This document shows, piece after piece, positions 5,961 through 11,314 of a stretch of 11,314 nt of DNA (position 1 is its first letter; each line of letters starts with the position of its first letter). Below the pieces are notes generated by a model. The model was not told where the DNA came from. It worked only from the letters and a program-made list of their open reading frames with translations, and did no database searches. Origin of the DNA: JAQBGV01 sp032128395 (lineage in GTDB: Bacteria; Planctomycetota; UBA8108; UBA1146); assembly GCA_032128395.1 (NCBI GenBank), contig JAQBGV010000036.1:1-11314 (forward strand). The letters run 5' to 3'. The position numbers and the translations under genes are program-made.

Positions 5961-6248
5961 ATGAGTGTCGCCACGCTCCAGAGAGGGAAGTCCTCGGCGC
6001 CGGTCGAGGTTCACGTCCGCGACATGATCGGGCAGCGCTGGGTCGCGCTCGAGGACGTCGATCCGGAGACCCCGGTCGGCGAGATCGTCGGGGACTCGCG
6101 TCGTCGTCTCGACCTCAGCGATGAGGTCGATTGGCAAGCCCGTCACCGCCCGACCGCGCGGCTCCTGCGCCGCGACCTGAGGATCGGCGACGTGGCCACG
6201 GAGGGAACGGTCGAGCTGACCCTGCAGCCGGACCCGCGGTTGGGGTAG
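5961..6248 (+). CDS. Ubiquitin-like modifier 1, beta-grasp, ends in bare Gly (95 aa)
   Basis: Predicted protein tag for the upstream E1/E2/RING set. After a 13-residue tail, VEVHVRDMIGQRWVALEDVD (15-34) forms the beta-hairpin seen at the start of ubiquitin and YukD-like folds, and PETPVGEIVGDSRRRLDL is the following helix. WQARHRPTARLLRRDLRIGDVATEGTVELTLQPD (59-91) gives the last strands, with the typical 'L...L.IGDVATEGTVELTL' pattern. The protein ends PDPRLG with Gly95 as the very last residue, so it can be activated without cleavage; it has one terminal Gly rather than two. A near-ideal ribosome-binding site (AAGGAGGAG, 5947-5955) suggests high expression, as expected for a modifier needed in excess. 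The family assignment is by fold pattern and context; identity to true ubiquitin is low. Confidence 0.82.
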   Translation: MSVATLQRGKSSAPVEVHVRDMIGQRWVALEDVDPETPVGEIVGDSRRRLDLSDEVDWQARHRPTARLLRRDLRIGDVATEGTVELTLQPDPRLG

Positions 6249-6260
6249 CCACGGAGGCTG

Positions 6261-6311
6261 GAGGTTCATCGCGGACCGCCGGGAGGGCCGCGGTGAACCT
6301 CGTTATTTCTT
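6261..6311 (+). terminator. Terminator-like hairpin between Ubl1 and ATPase genes
   Basis: GAGGTTCATCGCGG (6261-6274) pairs with CCGCGGTGAACCTC (6288-6301) over 14 bp with a single G-U wobble, followed by the T-rich tail GTTATTTCTT (6302-6311). The tail is imperfect, so partial termination is more likely than complete. That would leave more transcript for the modifier than for the downstream ATPase. Confidence 0.6.
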
Positions 6312-6349
6312 CGAGGGGGAGTCCCTCACGAGCAGGAGGAAGGATCATC

Positions 6350-8167
6350 GTGGGAAGTACAAAGCAGGGTCTCGGCGCGAAGTCGCAAATGCTGAGGCAA
6401 CTCGAGATGTTGCGACAGAAGAGAGTGGACGAGCGCGCGTCGGCTCGGAAGAACGCCGGGGAGGGAGAGCCCGAAGATGAGACCCTCTCCCCCCCGGCGC
6501 TCCTCGAGAGTTGCGAGCGGGCGATCCGCGACCAGAGCATGCCGCCGCGGGCGCGCGCCGAGTTCCTCGTCTACTCGGCGCAGGAGTTCGGTCTGGACGT
6601 GGTCCAAATCGCCGAGCGACTGATCACCCGCCTCGATCAGGCCGGCGATCCGGAAGAAGATGATCGCCCCCGCGCGGTCCTGCAGCCGGAGATCTACTAC
6701 CGGACGGTCGAATTGTTCGGGGGACCGGCGCACGTGCTCCTCACTCCCCACGGAGTGCGAATTCTCCCCGTCGATGAGGACGCGAACCTCCCTGAGCTCT
6801 CGCCGGGAGACGCCGTGCTCGTCGATCCGCAGCGCTCGCGGGTCGTCGGACTCGACGGAGTGGTCCCCCCCACCGGCGAGGTCGCCACCCTCGAGTCGAT
6901 CGTCGATGCGGCGGGAGAAGTGGCGACGGTGCGACGCCGCGACGAGACGATCGCCGCGCTGATCCCCTCGCGTCTGCGCGAGGACCCCCGCCTCGCCCCG
7001 GGGGTGTCGGTGATCCTCGATGCGGCGCGCTCGGTGGTGCTCGCGGTGATCGAGCAGACCTCCGAACCGAGTGAGCTGCTCGCGCCGGTCGAATCGCTCG
7101 GCGGCAAGATCTCCGACCTCGGCGCACCGCCGGTGGTGATCGACGAGATCCTCGCGTCGCTCCGCGACGAGATCGATCACCCGGAGTGGTCATCGCGGCT
7201 CGGTCGCCGCGCGCGTCGCAGTTTCTTGTTCCACGGTCCGACCGGCACCGGCAAGTCGACCGCGATCCGCGCGATCGCCGGCGAGCACACCCGCTGGATC
7301 GAGGAGCGGACCGGAGCAGCGCGCTCGCGGGTGGTCTTCTGCGACGCGACCCGCTTCCACTCGCCGTGGTTCGGCGACGGAGAGCGCCGCGTCCGCGCGT
7401 TTTTCGACCAGATCCACCGGCTCGCGGGGGAGAAGCATCGCCTCACCGATGGGCGCGAGGTGCGCCTGCCGGTCATCGTCGTGCTGGAAGAGCTCGACGG
7501 ACTGGTCCGTCGCCGGAGCGAGGCCGCCCCAGGAGCGCTCCACGATCGGATCCTCGCGCTGATCCTGCAGCAGGTCGACGGGGCGGAGCGTGATCCGGAT
7601 CGACCGATCGTGTTCATCGCGACGACCAACGCGATCGATCTCCTCGACTCCGCCGCGAAGCGCCGATTCGGCGAACGGACCGTCGCGTTCGGTCACCTCG
7701 CCGCGCGGCCGGCGCTGTCGATCCTCGAAAAGCTCGTCCCCGCCGATCTGCCGATCGCCGCTCCCGAGGGGACCGACCCGGCGCGGGCCCACCGCTCGCT
7801 CCTCCACCGGACGATCCATCACCTCTACCTGGCGGACGAACTCACGATCGCCGTGGTGACGCTCCGCGACGGAAGTCGAGTGCGGATCGAGCGGGGCGAT
7901 GTGATCTCGGCCGCGGTGCTCGAGTCCGCGGTCGCGCGGGCGAAGGATCGTTGTCTCGCCCGCTCGCGGGCGGCGGGAGAATTGGTCTCGATCGAGACCG
8001 ACGACGTGATCGAAGCACTGGATGACCAGCTCACGCAACTCGCCGCGAGTCTGTCCCCCGAGAACTTGCCGGAGCAGGTCCCCGCGCTCTTCGTCGATGG
8101 GCCGCGGATGATCGACTCCGTCACCCCCTTCTGGACCGCCCGCACCGGGCACGGAATGTTGGTCTGA
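6350..8167 (+). CDS. ARC/Mpa-like AAA+ ATPase (605 aa)
   Basis: Predicted ring-shaped unfoldase. The start is GTG 6350, preceded by AGGAGGA (6334-6340); the longer open frame would overlap the Ubl gene and is rejected. Order of parts: short coiled coil (about 11-35); helical segment; two OB-like regions (about 125-170 and 178-235) joined by a GEVATLESIVDAAGEVATVRR linker, as in ARC/Mpa; then the AAA domain. The AAA domain shows Walker A GPTGTGKST (296-304), GDGERRVRAFFDQ, Walker B VIVVLEELDG (375-384), sensor 1 ATTN (424-427) and an Arg-finger-like KRRF (437-440). A C-terminal helical lid follows. The first Walker B acid is Glu380 instead of Asp. The protein ends GHGMLV, unlike the GQYL-type tail of actinobacterial Mpa that docks on the 20S proteasome. 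Between two Ubl genes, it may unfold tagged proteins. No peptidase is encoded here. Confidence 0.88.
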   Translation: MGSTKQGLGAKSQMLRQLEMLRQKRVDERASARKNAGEGEPEDETLSPPALLESCERAIRDQSMPPRARAEFLVYSAQEFGLDVVQIAERLITRLDQAGDPEEDDRPRAVLQPEIYYRTVELFGGPAHVLLTPHGVRILPVDEDANLPELSPGDAVLVDPQRSRVVGLDGVVPPTGEVATLESIVDAAGEVATVRRRDETIAALIPSRLREDPRLAPGVSVILDAARSVVLAVIEQTSEPSELLAPVESLGGKISDLGAPPVVIDEILASLRDEIDHPEWSSRLGRRARRSFLFHGPTGTGKSTAIRAIAGEHTRWIEERTGAARSRVVFCDATRFHSPWFGDGERRVRAFFDQIHRLAGEKHRLTDGREVRLPVIVVLEELDGLVRRRSEAAPGALHDRILALILQQVDGAERDPDRPIVFIATTNAIDLLDSAAKRRFGERTVAFGHLAARPALSILEKLVPADLPIAAPEGTDPARAHRSLLHRTIHHLYLADELTIAVVTLRDGSRVRIERGDVISAAVLESAVARAKDRCLARSRAAGELVSIETDDVIEALDDQLTQLAASLSPENLPEQVPALFVDGPRMIDSVTPFWTARTGHGMLV

Positions 8168-8200
8168 AGAGACCGAAGGCGCCTCCGGCCGGGCCGGGGG

Positions 8201-8228
8201 TCGAGGGGGGCTCGCGAAAGCCCCTCGA
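8201..8228 (+). promoter_or_regulatory. Intercistronic hairpin before the second Ubl gene
   Basis: TCGAGGGG (8201-8208) is the exact reverse complement of CCCCTCGA (8221-8228). The loop holds a CGCGAAAG-like sequence and no T-run follows. It lies 20 bases before ATG 8249 and just upstream of the ribosome-binding site AAAGGAG (8236-8242), so it could modulate mRNA decay or translation of the second module. Confidence 0.45.
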
Positions 8229-8248
8229 GGAACTGAAAGGAGACGCCG

Positions 8249-8584
8249 ATGCGCGTCCGCTCTAGTGTCGACCGTTCGAATCGCCTCGCCCCGACCCCGA
8301 ACTCCGATCTTGCCGCACCCCGCGTCGCGGAGGGCGGCGGGGACGCGGGGGACGAAGGCGCCACCACCCGTGTCCAGTACGGGATCCACCTCGCGCGCTA
8401 CCCGCTCCGCGGGATGTCGGTCGCGCAGGTGCGTCGCTTCCTCTCTCCGATCCTGAACATCGACCCCACCGCGGTGGCGGTCATCGGAACCACCCGGATC
8501 GAGGACGAGGAAGCGCACCACGTGACCGGCGAGGAGCCGATGCTCAGTTTCGTGAAGCCCTCTTCGGTGAAGGGGGCGGCGTGA
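8249..8584 (+). CDS. Ubiquitin-like modifier 2, PRTRC-C-like beta-grasp (111 aa)
   Basis: Predicted modifier for the downstream module. Residues 1-40 are a flexible Arg/Pro/Gly-rich leader. Residues about 41-105 fit a small beta-grasp fold: VQYGIHLARYPLRG hairpin, MSVAQVRRFLSPILN helix, DPTAVAVIG strand, and EEPMLSFVKPSSVKG as the last strand and tail. The pattern 'sv..VR..L......ta.v.G....g..l.f.....KG' resembles protein C of PRTRC (ParB-related, ThiF-related cassette) systems, which are small Ub-like proteins ending in Thr-Lys-Gly. Here the tail is K108-G109-A110-A111, so two Ala follow the candidate acceptor Gly. A JAB peptidase encoded two genes later could remove them; that is inference. 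ATG 8249 has an AAAGGAG site, and the stop overlaps the next start (GTGA 8581-8584). Confidence 0.72.
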   Translation: MRVRSSVDRSNRLAPTPNSDLAAPRVAEGGGDAGDEGATTRVQYGIHLARYPLRGMSVAQVRRFLSPILNIDPTAVAVIGTTRIEDEEAHHVTGEEPMLSFVKPSSVKGAA

Positions 8585-9432
8585 GCGAGCGGATCGAGAT
8601 CGAGGGGATCGAGACCGTGCTGCGCCCGGAGGGGGGGACACCGAAGCGCCTCCCCCTCCGCCGATTCCTCGAATTGATTCGCACCCGGCTGGTGAGCGGC
8701 CGACGGCCGGAGGCCTCTTTCGACGGGGTGCGCTTCCGCATCGATGCAGGGGAGGTGACGGTTCTCATCATCGAGCTCCCCCCCAGCCTGCGTTCGCTCC
8801 TGTGGGCGACGGATGACTCTCCGGAGAGTCTGTTCGACCCGAAGAAGTACCGGATGCGCGCGCTCGCCACCCCGTACATCGTGCTCAAGGTGACCTTCGT
8901 CCGCGGCGGTCTGCACCACAACTGCGAGCTCTTCTTCCGGCCGAAGCCGCTCGAGCGCGCCACCGATCCCCTGTTCTGGTCGAACCTCAGGAACGTCACA
9001 CCCGATGCGTACGGATGCCTCGCGTGGCTCTGCACCGCCGGTCTGCGTCCGGCGATCGATCACGCCGTCGAGGGGCGGCCGGACGGTCCCCTGTCGATGC
9101 GGTGGCAGGTCGAGTTGTTGGTCGACCACCTCTGGGGTGGGGGGTTCAACGCCTCTTCCGATCTCCACGAAGGGAGGAGCTGCTTCTCGCGCGCGGTCGA
9201 GAAGAAGATCGATCCACGGATCTGCGACGTCGACACGTGGGAACGGGCCAGCCGCGAGGACTACCGATTCGCTCTCGACGTCCACTGGGAGCCGACCGGC
9301 GAGACGATCGACTCGGTACTCGACCGCGAGCTCGCTCGCTGGAAGGTCCCCCCCGCCATCGAAGACACCGCCGCCCTGATCGGCGAACTGATCGCCTGCC
9401 CTCGGGGGGCGAGGAAGAGGAGAACGGCATGA
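8581..9432 (+). CDS. E2-like conjugating protein, PRTRC-B type (283 aa)
   Basis: Probable divergent E2. Residues about 58-107 are strands (VTVLIIELPPSLRSLLW; TPYIVLKVTFVRGG). Residues 129-151 read DPLFWSNLRNVTPDAYGCLAWLC, the 'PL...pN..Nv....g.C.' arrangement typical of the E2-like PRTRC-B family. By position, Cys146 is the likely catalytic residue (Cys151 the alternative), with Asn138 a candidate for the HPN Asn role; there is no HPN triad. WQVELLVDHLWGGGFN (175-190) matches the 'F..S.FN' segment after the active site in that family. GTG 8581 overlaps the Ubl2 stop and ATGA 9429-9432 links it to the JAB gene, so the cassette order Ubl - E2 - JAB - E1 is tight. The name PRTRC-B rests on remembered pattern and context. 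If wrong, it is still a conserved partner of JAB/ThiF genes. Confidence 0.68.
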   Translation: MSERIEIEGIETVLRPEGGTPKRLPLRRFLELIRTRLVSGRRPEASFDGVRFRIDAGEVTVLIIELPPSLRSLLWATDDSPESLFDPKKYRMRALATPYIVLKVTFVRGGLHHNCELFFRPKPLERATDPLFWSNLRNVTPDAYGCLAWLCTAGLRPAIDHAVEGRPDGPLSMRWQVELLVDHLWGGGFNASSDLHEGRSCFSRAVEKKIDPRICDVDTWERASREDYRFALDVHWEPTGETIDSVLDRELARWKVPPAIEDTAALIGELIACPRGARKRRTA

Positions 9433-10208
9433 TCGAGATCGTGATGAAGCGACGGGGGAAGAAGCTACCCCCGCTCGGGGAGGGTTGCATGCGCTACGTG
9501 ATCGCAGAGAACGGCGTCTTCCTCGAACGGCGAACGGGGTCGTTCACGACCGTGACCGCGGTCGGGACGATCCACGGAGGACTCGAGGCACACGACGAGA
9601 AGTGCCTCCTGCACGTCCCGCGTCTCCCGGTGGAGATGGTCGCGGAGATGCTCTGCTTCTTCCGCTGGGCGTACGCGTACCACGGGGGAGAGGCGGTCCT
9701 CTGCCTCCTCTATCACCCCGAGCGTCGCGGGTACCTCTGGCACTGCCCGGAGCAATCGGTCGAGTTGTGGGAAGGATCGACCGGGGCTTGGTATGGCGGC
9801 ACCGACATTCTGTACTCCGACCCGATCGCTCTCCCCGACGGGTACGTGCTCTGGGGGGACGTCCACTCCCATGCTCACATGAATGCCTATGCAAGTTCCA
9901 CGGACCAGGACGACGAACGCTACAAGGACGGCCTGCACGTCATCGTCGGTCGCCTCGACCGCACCGAGGTCGAGCTGCACATCGACTTCGTGATGGACGG
10001 CCGCCGCTTCGCGGTCGATCCCGAGGAGCTGATCCCCTGGGACGAGATCACGGAAGAGGGCGGGTTCCCCGACGAGTGGCGGGAGCAGGTGGTCGTCGAG
10101 CGGCGCCCCTACATCGCCTCGACCTGGGCCCGCGCTCCGTCGTACCTGCCGACCACGTATCCGTCGACCAAGGCCCATCGAGACGACCGGAACGGAGGTG
10201 CGGCATGA
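9429..10208 (+). CDS. JAB/JAMM metalloprotease, PRTRC-A-like (259 aa)
   Basis: Predicted zinc isopeptidase that trims or removes the ubiquitin-like tag. The JAMM motif is complete: H146-S-H148, seven residues, S156, two residues, D159, which coordinates zinc and positions water. The upstream catalytic Glu is most likely E88 in HGGEAVLCLLYHP. GYVLWGDVHSHAHMNAYASS is preceded by the usual strand. Residues about 1-65 form an extra N-terminal region and the last 40 residues are Pro/Tyr-rich with no motif. PRTRC protein A belongs to this superfamily and sits beside ThiF and the Ub-like protein, as here. ATG 9429 overlaps the E2-like stop (ATGA) and the stop overlaps the second E1 start at 10205. 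Only one JAB serves the two modifiers. Confidence 0.88.
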   Translation: MIEIVMKRRGKKLPPLGEGCMRYVIAENGVFLERRTGSFTTVTAVGTIHGGLEAHDEKCLLHVPRLPVEMVAEMLCFFRWAYAYHGGEAVLCLLYHPERRGYLWHCPEQSVELWEGSTGAWYGGTDILYSDPIALPDGYVLWGDVHSHAHMNAYASSTDQDDERYKDGLHVIVGRLDRTEVELHIDFVMDGRRFAVDPEELIPWDEITEEGGFPDEWREQVVVERRPYIASTWARAPSYLPTTYPSTKAHRDDRNGGAA

Positions 10209-10948
10209 GCCATCCCCTCCCCCTCGACCTCGGGCGGATCGGCGCGGGCCGGATCCGAGTCATCGGCCTCGGCGGGATCGGCGGAACCGTGGCGACGACG
10301 GTGGTCCGGTTCGTCTCGGCACTCCGAGAGGTCAACGCCCACATCGACCTGATCGATGGCGATGCGTTCGAGGAGCGCAACCGAGAGCGGATGGACTTCC
10401 CTGACTTCGGGAACAAGGCGGCGGTGATCGCGGAGGATCTCCTCGACCGCTACCGCCGACCCGGTCTGGTGATCCGCGGGGTCGAACACTACCTCGATGC
10501 GGAGAACGTGGGGAAGTGGATCGCCGAGGGGGACATCGTTCTTCTCTGTGTCGACAACCACGCGACGCGCAAGCTCGTCTCGGATCGCACCGCCGAACTC
10601 GCGGACGTTATCTTGATCTCCGGCGGCAACGACGGAGTCGAGGGGGGGGAGAGAGGGACGTACGGGAACGTCCAGGTCTACCGGCGTGATGGAGGGGTCG
10701 AGCGGAATCCGCCGCTCGACCGATTCCACCCGGAGATCGCGGAGCCCGCCGATCATGTGCCCGGCCCCTCCTGCATCGACCTCGCCGGGACCGACGCTCC
10801 GCAGATCACCTTCACCAACCTGGTCGCTGCCGCGGCGATGGGCTCCGCGTTCTACCGCGAACTCCTCACCGACAGCCCCGCCGAGCGCTACGATGAATCG
10901 TGCTTCGACATCGAGGAGGCGGTCTGGCGGCCGGTGCGACTAGGATGA
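10205..10948 (+). CDS. Short ThiF/E1-like adenylating protein, PRTRC-ThiF-like (247 aa)
   Basis: Predicted activator of the second modifier. Rossmann loop GLGGIGG (21-27), then DGDAFEERNRERM (51-63), which keeps D51-x-D53, N59 and R62, the positions of the E1 'D.D.v...N..R' signature. K71 and D117 (LLCVDNHATR) complete the adenylation site. Unlike the first E1 it has no CxxC zinc pairs and is 120 residues shorter. Cys190 (GPSCIDLAG) lies near where a thioester Cys could be; C233 is an alternative. Some PRTRC ThiF proteins may only adenylate. It closes the second coupled block: start ATG 10205 overlaps the JAB stop, and the stop is followed after about 50 bases by the repeat array, so it is the last operon gene seen. 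Confidence 0.85.
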   Translation: MSHPLPLDLGRIGAGRIRVIGLGGIGGTVATTVVRFVSALREVNAHIDLIDGDAFEERNRERMDFPDFGNKAAVIAEDLLDRYRRPGLVIRGVEHYLDAENVGKWIAEGDIVLLCVDNHATRKLVSDRTAELADVILISGGNDGVEGGERGTYGNVQVYRRDGGVERNPPLDRFHPEIAEPADHVPGPSCIDLAGTDAPQITFTNLVAAAAMGSAFYRELLTDSPAERYDESCFDIEEAVWRPVRLG

Positions 10949-10999
10949 TCCAGCGCGCCAGTAAGAGATGGCACAGGCCCCAGATAACCTTCGCGATCC

Positions 11000-11314
11000 A
11001 AGCGAGCAGAGCACGCTTCGTTGGGGTGAATCGAGAGCGGCTCCGCCGCGATCGAGAGGGGGCTGGGAGCCAGCCCCCCAAGCGAGCGGAGCGCGCCTCG
11101 TTGGGGTGAATCGAGAGCGGCTCTGCCGCGAACGAGAGGGGGCTGGGAGCCAGCCCCCTAAGAAAAGCCGAGCGGAGCGCGCCTCGTTGGGGTGAATCGA
11201 GAGCGGCTCAGCCGCGAACGAGAGGGGGCTGGGAGCCAGCCCCCTAAGAAAAGCCGAGCAGATCGCGCCTCATTGGGGTGAATCGAGAGCGGCTCAGCCG
11301 CGAACGAGAGGGGG
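11000..11314. repeat. Tandem 80-86-bp repeat array with internal palindromes, runs off the window
   Basis: Three full copies and a partial fourth follow the last gene. TTGGGGTGAATCGAGAGCGG begins at 11021, 11101, 11187 and 11273 (periods 80, 86 and 86); the longer units carry an insert near TAAGAAAAGCCG. Each unit has a 9-bp hairpin, GGGGGCTGG / CCAGCCCCC with GAG loop (11058-11078, 11138-11158, 11224-11244), and a smaller GCGGC / GCCGC palindrome whose loop base varies C, T, A, A. Copies differ by few bases, so the array is recently amplified. Open frames through it are repeat artefacts. It could be a REP-like element, transcript end or recombination target. Confidence 0.9.

Noticed and set aside
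6131..6349. Upstream extension of the ATPase reading frame
   Set aside because: It overlaps the ubiquitin-like gene out of frame and the terminator-like hairpin; GTG 6350 has a far better ribosome-binding site.
7190..8641. 483-codon minus-strand open frame opposite the ATPase and second Ubl genes
   Set aside because: The plus strand here has Walker A, Walker B and sensor motifs; the minus frame is Arg/Asp/Gly-rich without domains.
10900..11195. Small open frames running through the 3' repeats
   Set aside because: They translate the repeat unit itself (recurring VNRERL...GAGSQPP) and have no start signal or independent coding bias.
11000..11314. CRISPR array
   Set aside because: Units are near-identical over their whole 80-86 bp with no unique spacers between short repeats, and no cas genes are present.

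Overview
The window is a GC-rich bacterial accessory locus with strong G/C preference at third codon positions. The gene families, such as a RING/E1/E2 ubiquitin-like cassette beside an ARC/Mpa-type ATPase, hint at a Planctomycetota-like or other large-genome environmental bacterium. This placement is an inference; nothing here fixes the taxon.

Layout. Positions 1-245 hold palindromes and no gene. Positions 246-1598 (minus strand) encode a 450-residue regulator with an XRE-type helix-turn-helix and a C-terminal domain resembling the SorC/DeoR sugar-binding domain. It faces away from everything else across a 540-base gap rich in candidate operators: a perfect 8+2+8 palindrome, tandem 14-bp repeats and a 6-7-6 inverted repeat. 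On the plus strand a small hypothetical gene (2139-2492) is followed by a strong hairpin-plus-T-tract (2561-2606). It ends only 20 bases before the next start codon and overlaps a competing hairpin, which reads as an attenuator rather than a simple terminator.

Then comes one long co-oriented series (2627-10948) of ten genes: a RING-like zinc protein (candidate E3), an E1-like adenylating enzyme, a canonical E2 with HPN motif and catalytic Cys, an unknown 308-residue protein, a ubiquitin-like protein ending in a bare Gly, an ARC/Mpa-like AAA+ ATPase, a second ubiquitin-like protein ending Lys-Gly-Ala-Ala, an E2-like protein of the PRTRC-B type, a JAB/JAMM metalloprotease with a complete HxH-x7-S-x2-D motif, and a second short E1-like ThiF protein. 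Two sets of four genes are joined by 4-base GTGA or ATGA stop/start overlaps, while the two genes between them stand apart and carry intercistronic hairpins. From 11000 to the window end is an array of 80-86-bp tandem repeats, each with two palindromes.

How it may work. The parts form two ubiquitin-like conjugation modules in one transcription unit. Module A (RING, E1, canonical E2, Ubl1) and module B (Ubl2, E2-like, JAB, E1, resembling the PRTRC/ThiF cassettes) are bridged by a proteasomal-type ATPase. Only module B has a JAB peptidase, and only its ubiquitin-like protein has residues after the candidate Gly that would need trimming. Related bacterial E1/E2/JAB operons (CBASS type II, Bil) act in phage defence, so defence or regulated protein tagging are plausible roles. 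That, and the fate of tagged substrates (no peptidase chamber is encoded here), are inference.
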